This document shows, one piece after another, positions 27,759-34,521 of a stretch of 64,000 nt of DNA; position 1 is the stretch's first letter, and every line of letters begins with the position of its first letter. A program made the position numbers and the translations under genes. The notes beneath the pieces were generated by a model, which worked only from the letters and a program-made list of their open reading frames with translations, searched no databases and was not told the origin of the DNA. Where the stretch lies: the NCBI GenBank assembly GCA_029961685.1, contig JARWKL010000012.1:18709227-18773226 (forward strand), read 5' to 3'. The DNA comes from Aristolochia californica (taxonomy: Eukaryota; Streptophyta; Magnoliopsida; Piperales; Aristolochiaceae).

Positions 27759-30700
27759 TCTCTCAACCTTAACTCTCTCAAGTTGACACCCCAACTAATA
27801 AACTAGTCCAACACCTTCCCTCTCTTGCATTACAACTTACCTGAACCCTGGGAAACACTAAATCCCTTTAGCCCCTATCACAGCCACCCTTCTCCTCCTG
27901 ACCTAAGTAAAACCTAGCTCTTTAACTACATGCATAATGTCTAAAACATCCCAACCATCTGAGCAAGCTCCTGTTCTCTTTGCATGTAAAGGAGGATCTT
28001 AACAGCTTATTAGTTAGAAGAGACATCTATCTTTAGCTAGTCATTGTATCCTTAAAATTTAACTAATATCATTGTAAAGGGTACATATTTTATAGGTAAA
28101 CTAGATACCTTTTTAAAATAATTTCTTTGGTGGATTTCTTTTACCTGAGGCATGAAACATAATTATTTACAGCAGTGCCATTATTTTATTTTTTTTTGTG
28201 CCTTAATTATTCCAATTCACTTCTATTAAAAATGCTGTGCCTTGTTGTTGTAAGAATTTCAATTTCCATCTTGTGCAAGTAGTACTTAGCTAATGGTGGC
28301 ATAGTTTCTCTTCAACAGGAATAAGGACCCTTTCTTTTAATCAAAGTTCATATTCAGTATATGCTGGATCTACAAATGGATACTGTCATTGCTGGGATCT
28401 TCGGTGAGTAAATATTTTTTAAGACATGTATCGGTTAGATTACAATTTCTGCTAATCTTTGGGATATTAGATACTTTTTGAGCTCATCCCTTATGGGAGG
28501 CAGGCTTGATTGGGCCCTTGCTACTTAGTTTGTACTTGATGGCACTTGATTTGATTGGGTTGTGCATGTGGTGGAGATGCATAATGAAGTTATAGGCTTT
28601 CTATGCTCTCATTGTTAAGAGTACCACCTCAAAAAGGATCTGCAGATGACTCAGGCAATGGAGCTGTCTGGTTAGCAGTGGTCTCTACCTTCTCCATGGC
28701 AGATGGTTGATTCTGCTGCTTGTCTCCCCAAACATGAGTCTTCAACAGAGGAGATGTACCTGTTTGATCAATGGGCCAAATATCTAAAGAATTTGTCACT
28801 GATGGTGATGTACCTGCAGTACAAAAAGAAATATCTTAAAAAAACTTAACATCTGCACAAGTGAACAATTTTTTTCTAGAGTGGGACGATTGCAAGCATA
28901 ACCTTTTTGACTCTTTGAGTATCCCAGAATTAAAACATCTAAGTGCAAGTGCGTCATGTTTATTTTCTTCATTAGCTCATGCGCATCTTGTTTATTTTCT
29001 CCAGAGACAGGTAATATACAAAGGAAACACATTGAAATACACGTGGTATCAATGGAAATGGATTCTCACTAGGGAATAGTATTGAGAAAGGCATCTCACT
29101 GTTGAGGATGCCCGATGACATTCTGTTTATAGGATAAGATGCCATGAGAACAACATAGGGCCAAATAATATGAGTGACATTCATGGAGATTAATAAAGTC
29201 TTTGCAATTTTTAAAAATGTCTATTTTTCCTTTGACTACATCTCTTGTTATGGTGAATATGTGCATGAAGTTTGTGTATAGTGCTCCTTTTATAACAGAA
29301 TGATAAGAAATTTGAGGGTAGACAATCCCTGGCATTACCAAATCTGAAAACCTTATTTGAGTATCAAATTTAGAAACATAATTGGACTAAATGATTGAAA
29401 AATTGAAAACAATTTTCAATGGTTCATGAGTGTAATCATTCACAAAAGTAACGAAGTATTGATATTGAGAAATATTTGATACATGCACTGGACTCTAGAC
29501 ATAAAAATGCACTAAAGTGAACAAAAATCAAATTCCTTTCCCTATCCCGTAGTGAAAAGGATACTCTATGATGTTTATGCACTTTAAAGTAGACAAAGAC
29601 TTCAAGGACGCAACCTGATGGTTGAAGGTTGGAATGAATGCCCAAGCTTGTTGTGCATTGTAATGCAATGATTTTGTGAACAATTGCTACTGTAAAAGGA
29701 TATAAATTTAGATAGTGTAGGCCTCCATGCTCATGGACGCCACCAATTGCCTGTTTTATCTAGAGGTCATGAAAAACATAATATGTAGAGAAAAAGGTGG
29801 TAGAATTGTTAGATTATATCTCTAAAGGGTATTTTTGTTTTTCACATTATGGTTGTATTAGATAGGTGGGTTCCCTCTCTCTTAGTACCTGTTGTAAAGT
29901 TGGGTCCAAGGCCTATCCCAAAATGACTAGCCAACTTAGGAAACCTTTTTCCCAACTAATAAACTCAAGATCTTTGTACTCACTAATCTATGTGGGACTA
30001 TTCCTTAATACTCCCCCTCACATCTAGGCCCTCTTTTGTGGCTCTACAAGTGGATAATTTAGGTGTGCGCCCTCTTTTGTGACTCTACAAGTGGATAATT
30101 TAGGTGTAGGCCCTCTTTTGTGGCTCTACAATTAGATAATTTAAGTGTAGGCCCTATTTTGTGATTCTTCAAGTGGATAATTTAGGTGTAGGCCCTCTTT
30201 TATGGCTCTACAAGTAGATAATTTAGGTGTAGGCCCTCTTTTTGTGGCTCTACAAGTGGATAATTTAGGTGTAGATCCTCTTTTGTGGCTCTACAAGTAG
30301 ATAATTTAGGTGTAGGCCCACATATGAGTACCCGCTCTGATACCATGTGAAGCTGTGTCCAAGGTGTTAGGAATTAGACGCCCTAATTTCAAACTAACGA
30401 GAGCAATAATAATAAACGCAGAAGAAGGAAAAAAGCAAGCACGAAGAACCCACACAAGATTTATACAGGTTCGCCTTAAGGTGAGATTACGTCCTATCTT
30501 TGTCGTTGCAGTAATTCACTATAAAGATGAAATAGTTTACAAGAGAAATCGCACACACTTACAGGTGTTTTCTCTAACCTCTCTCGGGTTGCAATTGATG
30601 CTCCTCGGATGATAAAACCCTAAGAGCGACGCCCTCAAATATAAAGAGAAAATTAGGGCAACTGGATTACAAGTATGAAATCCCCAAACTACCCTTAATG

Positions 30701-33700
30701 AAATAGTAGTCAATATATCGTGGATTTGGCAGGGGCTTTGCCCCCCTTCTAACCCCCATGGCGACCTTATCGCGAAGGTCGATCCGCGTATCGACTCAGC
30801 GTAGGACGTTGATTAGGCTCCACAACTTAACACAAGGCCCATCCCAAAATGACTAGCCAACTTAGGAAGCCTCTTTCCCAACTAATAAACTCAAGATACT
30901 AATCCGTATGGGACCATTCCTTAACACTTCCCCTAACGTGTAGGCCCTCTTTTGTGGCTCTACAAGTGGATAATTTTAGGTGTGTGGGTTCTAATCAACC
31001 TCTTGTATGATCAAGTAAAAGAAGCTAGCTCAAATATTGTAAACTAAGTAACTTAGGCCAAGTCAAATATTTCTTTTTTTTATTTAATTTTTTTGGCAAG
31101 GATACCAAATCAAATTCTTTGTAATATTTCAAAATACCAATAAAATATCACAAAATTCATGGCTGGAAAAATATTCTAAATAAGGTAGTTTCCTCCTTCA
31201 ATTGGTGCCAACTTAGCAATCAAAGAAGACACCTTTCCTTGCCGGTTTTTTTTGAAATTTTTAGGCAAGGCAATCTTTGACAAAGAAATCAAGAAAAGTT
31301 TCCAGATATTGTTAGTTAACAAACGGAAACTTTCCAAGGTAGATCACGAGATACTTTCCGGATATTGTTGATCAATAATAGTAACTCAAAAAGTTTAAGC
31401 AAAAAATTCGGCTTAAATCCGAATCTTCGCTTGCAACAATATACGCACATGACATTTGATTCTTCCAATGCGAATAACTCCTTAATATGGATCAGATTGA
31501 CATGAAATATTCTCATTCTGAAACTAGACTTAAATACCTTTCAACCAAGTATAACTTTTCTTCATAAAATATACTTCTTTGGAAATAAATAATCTGATAG
31601 ATTTTAGACTCTATAAAAGGAGAAGAAGATGGAGAAGAAAGAGAAGAAGAAGAAAAGGAAAAGAAAAAAGTGGTGTTTCTCGTTTTTCCTGAAGTATTAT
31701 TTCTCAAATTTTATATTTCATTGGATGTTTCACTCTCTTGCCGTATTTTTCATATAAAAAATTATATACCAATGGAAAGACATTCGAGTCTAGTTTCCAG
31801 AATCATTGAGATCATATTTTTTTAGAAAGAAAAATCCACATCTGAAGCCGCAAAGCTCAAGGAGCAGAAAAGTTTTGTATAGCAGTAGAAAGCTTCAACT
31901 TTCGAGCTGTCTTATGGCATCAAGAATGAGATTTTGTATGGAGAATTATATATGAAAAGAAACATCTATAAATCTATTTTCTGACCTATTCAACCAATTC
32001 TCATTCTGAGTTTTTTAGATGGAGATATCAATATTGGAAGAGTCAATGGTTATATTAGCCAAAGGAGAATAGAAGGAGAAGTATGAAGGATGAGCAAATG
32101 GGAGATTGTTTGATTTTTTTATTATCTAACAACACTTGGTGCAATAAATGGCAGTCTACCATATCTTCCAACATTTCAAGTTTACGTTGTATTGGAGTTA
32201 ATTCATATTTGCCAGCACCCTTTATTGTATAACTAGCGAGAGGGTTGTTTTGGTCCATGTACTTTTATTTAAGTGATATAAATAGTGTTAGGGGGTGATT
32301 TTAACTCCTAACAAGCAGTGTCCTTTCTTCACAATAACTTCACAAAGCTTTCTCTCTTGCTCTTTTCTGTTTTTTCTTCTCCAACCACTTCTCCACGAAT
32401 GAGATGCTGTCGATATCATTCTCTTTTCTATAATCTGTGGAAATCAAGTAAAAACGTTGAATTATATGTATAAAAGGTGTTAAATTGGGTCCAAGGGCCT
32501 ATCCCAAAATGACTAGCCAACTTAGGAAACCTCTTTACCAACTAATAAACTCAAGATCTTTGTACTCACTAATCTATGTGTGACTATTCCTTACCACTCC
32601 CCCTCACGTGTAGACCATCTTTTGTGGCTCTAAGAGTGGATAATTTAAGAGTAGGCAGTTTAGGTGTAGGCCCACATATGAGTACTTGCTCTGATACTAT
32701 GTTAAATTGGGTCCAAGGCCCCATCCCAAAATGACTAGCCAACTAAGGAAACCTCTTTACCAACTAATAAACTCAAGATCTTTGTACTCACTAATCTATG
32801 TGGGACTATTCTTTAACAAAAGGTGTCATGGTCCTTTTATCTTCTGTTTATTATCCCTCTTAGAGGAGAAAGTATTCTGCTTTATGTGGTAGTTAGTTAA
32901 TTCAGTTTTCATCTTCTTATAACATGTAATTTGGGAGTTAAAGTGGTGTTTAGTGTTGAGGAGTGATACTATCATTGTACTATAACTTCAATTAAGTGAA
33001 TGATAAAAGGGGATATAATAACTAAGTCTTCTTCTTTCCTAAAACAACAATTTTCCAAAATAGAAACAGCTTTACTTCAGTCTGTTGTCCTTTTTTCCCT
33101 TCATTCTTTTACATATCTTTAATTGTTCTGGTTGACTTTCTTCTTCCACCAGTGAGTCATGTACTGCACTTCTCCTATGACTGAACTCTCTCAACCATTC
33201 AGCTGAATGCTGAGGCTTGATTCCGTATCTTCTACTTCTGTGATTGAACTATCTCAACCAGTCAGCTGAATGCTGAGGCTTGATTCCGTATCTTCTACTT
33301 CTGTGATTGAACTCTCTCAACCATTCAGCTGAATGCTGAGGCTTGATTCCGTATCTTCTACCTTCTCCTGTGATTGAACTCTCTTAACCATTCAGCTGAG
33401 TGCTAAGGTTGATTCCATATCTTTGACTTGGTGTCATGCAGCTATTGCTTTATCCTTAGTTGAAATCTCTCAATGAAGTGGAACAGTTTCTTCGGACTCA
33501 TGTTGTAAATCTCTAATATTAATGCCGTGAATGCGTCACCTGGTTGTTGAGAAGGTCCATATGCTTCAATTGCTTCCATACAAGTGCTTGACATTCTCAT
33601 GGAGGGATAGGTTCTTTAAGTCTTTGAAATCCTCCTATATTATTTGTAAAGAGGCCCCTACTCTCTCGGTATGCCTCCTTGAGTGTCTACAATGCCTTAG

Positions 33701-34521
33701 ATGTCTTGTGCTTTGTCTATAAGACTCATAAAACTTCAATGAATTGATGGCATCAGTTCTCCAAGGAATGCAACTATTCCTGACCATTGCCACGGTTGAC
33801 AACACTATGTAGCCAAGCAAACTGGTCCATTTACTGCTTAAGTATAGTTGTCTGTTTGACTTGCAGCTTTGTTGGACTGTGCTATTACTTGGCCTGCTGA
33901 ATGTTAGTCCTGTAAATGTGGCCGAGAGTCTAAGCGAAGAGAACAGTTACAGATATTAAATCCAGGGCCTGGTGGTGCAACCTCCATCATGCATGCGAGT
34001 ATAATTGGCACTATTTTCATTGTGGGTTCTCTATAGATTATCTTGGTGATCTCAAACTAAATAAATTAATAAATAAAAGTTGTAGCTTCTTGATGACAGG
34101 GTCGGAGTTACAAAAGAAAGCCTCAGACAATTTAACATTTTATTTTTCTGTCAGGACAATGAAGCCCTTATGGGAGAAGCGTGTCAGTCCAAATGTTGTA
34201 TATTCTGTGCATCATATGGATGGTGACAAATCAGCTTTAGTTGTTGGGGGAATTGATGGCATCTTACGGATTCTTGATAAAAAAACTGGTGAACTTCTGG
34301 CCAGTTATGTTGCAGAAACAAGCTCCATTTCATCATCTTGTTCTAATGACAAATTGGGTGTCATGGGAAGGAAGCAGTGCAGAAAACTCACAGAAGACAC
34401 GCTTATAGATGACATACCAAGACAAATGCGGCCGTCAATTACTTGCGTGGCTGTTGGCATGAAGAAGGTTGTGACCACACATAATGAAAAATACACGAGG
34501 GTGTGGAAATTTGACAAATAA
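5578..34521 (+). CDS. F-box/WD40-repeat protein (At3g52030-like), nine exons over 29 kb
   Basis: Probable substrate-recognition subunit of an SCF E3 ubiquitin ligase: the F-box binds SKP1 and the propeller binds the target. Exons: 5578-5720, 6056-6244, 6671-6725, 9691-9789, 9976-10079, 18836-18925, 22206-22348, 28319-28403, 34155-34521 (stop TAA). Their sum is 1275 nt, 424 residues, with every phase consistent. The F-box is residues about 18-60 (LGPELLCSIF, then LVRCSAVCKSW). Seven WD-type strand ends follow: KVVRLW, HLCIW, TVRVFD, SITVAG, CHCWD, LRILD, TRVWKF, enough for a seven-bladed propeller. The start ATG at 5578 is the first in frame; upstream in-frame sequence has only a TTG. Seven introns-worth of splice sites are GT-AG; intron 7 appears to use a GC donor at 22349. 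Introns 3, 5, 6, 7 and 8 are 3-9 kb and full of transposons, yet the exons carry no lesion. The target protein is unknown. Confidence 0.9.
7440..7476. repeat. Pyrimidine (CT)n-rich tract in intron 3
   Basis: Imperfect CT dinucleotide run flanked by C-rich sequence. The rest of 6726-7960 shows no recognisable coding or transposon domain. Confidence 0.6.
7966..8384. mobile_element. hAT-type MITE, copy 1 (intron 3)
   Basis: A 419-bp G/T-rich element with imperfect terminal inverted repeats: TAGGGGTGGGCATC at the left, and the right end reads TAAGGGTGGGCATG on the opposite strand. It is flanked by an 8-bp direct repeat with one mismatch (ATATTGAG at 7958-7965, ATAATGAG at 8385-8392), the target-duplication length of hAT transposons. 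It is internally repetitive (GGGTCGGGTT-like words) and has no coding capacity. A relative lies at 52553-52855. Confidence 0.8.
8393..9216. other. Intron 3 sequence without identified content
   Basis: Several short frames occur on both strands here, none with a domain I recognise. No repeat structure was seen. Confidence 0.4.
9222..9524 (-). mobile_element. Solo LTR of a Copia-type element (intron 3)
   Basis: A 303-bp sequence starting TGAAAAAATAG and ending TTTTTCAACC, flanked by the exact 5-bp repeat ATTTC (9217-9221 and 9525-9529). Its second half (CCTAATCTCCTTATATCTCC and the following words) matches the surviving half-LTR of the Copia element at 13411-13567, so they are one family. Orientation is inferred from that match. 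It ends 166 bp before exon 4. The terminal CA appears mutated to CC. Confidence 0.8.
10080..11160. other. 5' part of intron 5, T-rich, no gene
   Basis: Polypyrimidine and T-rich sequence including a (TTC)n run near 10505-10530. A short open stretch at 10905-11147 contains a segment reading SFNEPRALSDWTS in one frame, which has a retrotransposon gag flavour, but this is too little to assign. Confidence 0.4.
11220..11440 (-). mobile_element. LTR-element remnant with PPT-like motif
   Basis: The sequence ACCTTGTCCTCAAGGTTC at 11400-11417 is the kind of motif seen beside the 3' LTR of plant LTR retrotransposons, and a near copy occurs beside the LTR at 46102. The 200 bp to its left have LTR-like composition. 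Boundaries and family are not determined. Confidence 0.35.
11837..12862 (+). mobile_element. L1-type LINE, 3' end: RT zinc-binding and RNase H domains
   Basis: The + strand frame through this stretch has the RT-associated zinc-binding domain (FFIWFACRNKILTSDAL, then CPFC with TTHVLLSC, about 11855-12030) and an RNase H domain (12338-12781: WIPPPPGYTKLNFDGSA, FGGVIHNENGDLL, EGDSKVVINW, HSANHLADSQAKAG). Two in-frame stops (near 12145 and 12240) make it defective. The RNase H part is long and open. The 3' end is an A-rich stretch at about 12857-12865. Plant L1 LINEs carry this domain order at the end of ORF2. The 5' part of the element is missing or unrecognisable. Confidence 0.85.
12866..13209. 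other. AT-rich intron sequence between two LINE tails
   Basis: Strongly AT-rich with many TAATTA words. No coding or repeat boundaries were seen. Confidence 0.5.
13226..13394 (+). mobile_element. Severely 5'-truncated LINE insertion with target duplication
   Basis: Only the last about 30 codons of an ORF2 RNase H remain (IPLVDSLTKNGSSLQS, ending in TAA at 13366-13368), then a short 3' UTR and an A tract near 13389-13396. It is flanked by a 16-bp direct repeat with two mismatches (AATAGTAACTATTAAG at 13210-13225 and AATAGCAATTATTAAG at 13395-13410). That is the structure of a target-primed LINE insertion. Confidence 0.75.
13411..18345 (-). mobile_element. Copia LTR retrotransposon, degraded, both LTRs half missing (intron 5)
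   Basis: Minus-strand Copia. From its 5' end (right) there are: an LTR piece starting TGTAAAAATCAAG (18259 to about 18345); a primer binding site at 18247-18258; gag with an intact zinc knuckle CVHCGRYNHYFDRC (16802-17182); a decayed protease region (15960-16790); an integrase piece (15667-15936, CTDNGLEFMS and WGDVVHTTYFLVNR); RT N-terminal part (14658-15161); RT/RNase H with catalytic YVDD (13756-14616); the pol end (13562-13759); a purine tract 13568-13578; and the half LTR 13411-13567 ending TCTAACA. Several frame breaks make it non-functional. It is antisense to the host gene. Its LTR family matches the solo LTR at 9222-9524. Confidence 0.9.
18346..18835. other. End of intron 5
   Basis: Unique-looking sequence with a pyrimidine-rich stretch (about 18595-18670) ahead of exon 6. 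No other feature was seen. Confidence 0.5.
19003..19513 (-). mobile_element. 3' end of a Copia element: LTR plus end of pol (intron 6)
   Basis: On the minus strand the end of a Copia-like pol (19330-19513, KLRLLDIDVPAGGG near its end) runs into a purine tract (GGAGGGGGC) and an LTR that spans about 19003-19329 on the + map (TG...CA ends). The rest of the element upstream is gone. LINE sequence follows directly on the right. Confidence 0.6.
20365..20737 (-). mobile_element. LTR-like insertion inside the LINE
   Basis: This stretch separates the LINE zinc-binding and RNase H parts. Part of it (20630-20710) is the reverse complement of sequence near 54380-54450, which has LTR features, so the two belong to one family. 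A tRNA-primer-like TGGTACGAGG is seen on the minus strand at 20356-20365. Exact ends and target duplication were not resolved. Confidence 0.5.
21517..21819 (-). mobile_element. Solo LTR inserted in the LINE RNase H domain (intron 6)
   Basis: A 303-bp sequence TGTAAAAACTC...TTTAAACA flanked by the exact 5-bp repeat GATAT (21512-21516 and 21820-21824). Removing it and one target copy restores the expected LINE residues around the insertion. The general plan matches the other Copia LTRs here, but the sequence is a different family from the 9222 solo LTR. Orientation is inferred from the pyrimidine-rich CCATTATGTCCCTG near its right end. Confidence 0.85.
22349..22354 (+). other. GC-type 5' splice site of intron 7
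   Basis: Exon 7 must end in phase 1 to join exon 8 (28319). The only donor that keeps all conserved WD-repeat residues is AG|GCAAGT at 22347-22354, the consensus form of plant GC donors. A GT donor at 22315 (CGG|GTGGGT) would create GAA TAA at the junction with exon 8. A GT at 22319 keeps frame but removes 10 residues. Confidence 0.7.
22370..22714 (-). repeat. 3' LTR of the intron 7 Copia element
   Basis: Starts TGAAAAAAAAG and ends TATTTTAACA. It is about 30 bp longer than its partner at 27384-27699; shared blocks include AAATTCGAGCCAGTCCCCTC and GACAATAATGCCCCTATGTA. Confidence 0.88.
23073..23208. mobile_element. Small A-tailed insertion within Copia RNase H
   Basis: The RNase H frame breaks at this point. 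A 136-bp unrelated segment ends in a 17-A tract and is preceded by a 15-A tract; ATTTAAAAAAAAAAAAA occurs at both borders and could be the target duplication. The structure suggests a short retroposed fragment (SINE-like or a LINE tail) on the + strand. The source is unknown. Confidence 0.5.
27384..27699 (-). repeat. 5' LTR of the intron 7 Copia element
   Basis: Starts directly after the primer binding site and ends ATTTTAACA at 27699. The first dinucleotide appears mutated from TG to TA. Confidence 0.88.
27729..27765. repeat. (AG)14 microsatellite followed by TCTCTCTC
   Basis: A pure AG run (27729-27756) followed immediately by its complement TCTCTCTC, so a small hairpin is possible. It lies 30 bp to the right of the Copia insertion. 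Confidence 0.85.
27766..28318. other. End of intron 7
   Basis: No coding or repeat structure that I can name, apart from the branch/pyrimidine region before exon 8. Confidence 0.5.
28620..29815 (-). mobile_element. Copia fragment: integrase and start of RT region (intron 8)
   Basis: Minus-strand frames read as the end of a Copia integrase (28972-29184: ASYPINRMSSGILN, FPLIPRVFQCVSFV) and the following stretch (28796-29032: LILGYSKSQKGYACNRP). Upstream (29200-29815) are weaker integrase and pre-integrase remains. No RT core, LTR or gag is visible. Many stops. Confidence 0.75.
30027..30316. repeat. 41-bp tandem repeat, about 7 copies, in the TRIM core
   Basis: The unit begins GGCCCTCTTTTGTGGCTCTA and ends GATAATTTAGGTGTA, with period 41 (unit starts near 30028, 30069, 30110, 30151, 30192, 30233, 30275). 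Units differ by a few substitutions. The related element at 32478-32818 has only about one and a half units, so the array expanded after the elements diverged, or contracted there. Confidence 0.9.
30365..30832. mobile_element. Solo LTR nested in a TRIM LTR
   Basis: A 468-bp sequence TGTTAGGAATTAG...CACAACTTAACA with inverted ends TGTTA/TAACA, flanked by the exact 5-bp repeat CAAGG (30360-30364 and 30833-30837). Removing it and one CAAGG restores a continuous TRIM LTR (GTCCAAGG|CCCATCCC). Its family is different from the Copia LTRs above; no partner LTR is seen. Confidence 0.88.
30990..32470. other. Intron 8, unassigned AT-rich sequence
   Basis: Contains an A/G-rich stretch (31620-31670). The composition resembles an old LTR element, but I found no primer site, purine tract or domain. 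Confidence 0.4.
32478..32818 (-). mobile_element. Complete TRIM element, 341 bp, with exact target duplication
   Basis: LTRs 32478-32596 and 32700-32818 (119 bp each, nearly identical) enclose a 103-bp core. On the minus strand the core starts with a primer binding site (TAGTATCAGAGC, one change from the Met-tRNA consensus) and ends with the purine tract GTGAGGGGGAG. The whole is flanked by AAAGG (32473-32477 and 32819-32823). No coding capacity, so movement would need proteins from another LTR element. Confidence 0.93.
33182..33430. repeat. 63-bp minisatellite, about 4 copies (intron 8)
   Basis: Units begin TGAACTCTCTCAACCATTCA and contain GCTGAATGCTGAGGCTTGAT; starts are at 33182, 33245, 33308 and 33375 (spacing 63, 63, 67). 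The first three are almost identical and the fourth is diverged. There is no coding frame through it. Confidence 0.9.

Larger units (their letters stand above)
29890..30926 (-). mobile_element. TRIM-type miniature LTR element with tandem-repeat core and nested solo LTR
   Basis: LTR A is 29890-30010; a purine tract (complement of CTCCCCCTC at 30011-30019) follows; then a core with seven 41-bp repeats; a primer binding site on the minus strand (TGGTATCAGAGC at 30333-30345); and LTR B, 30346-30364 plus 30838-30926, split by the insertion at 30365-30832. LTRs match those of the intact element at 32478-32818 (words such as ATGACTAGCCAACTTAGGAA). After LTR B a second, partial core follows (to about 30985), so this was part of a tandem LTR-core-LTR-core array. 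No coding capacity. Confidence 0.8.

Noticed and set aside
30027..30316. Regularly spaced repeat array that might be read as CRISPR-like
   Set aside because: Repeats are head to tail with no unique spacers, inside a plant LTR element.
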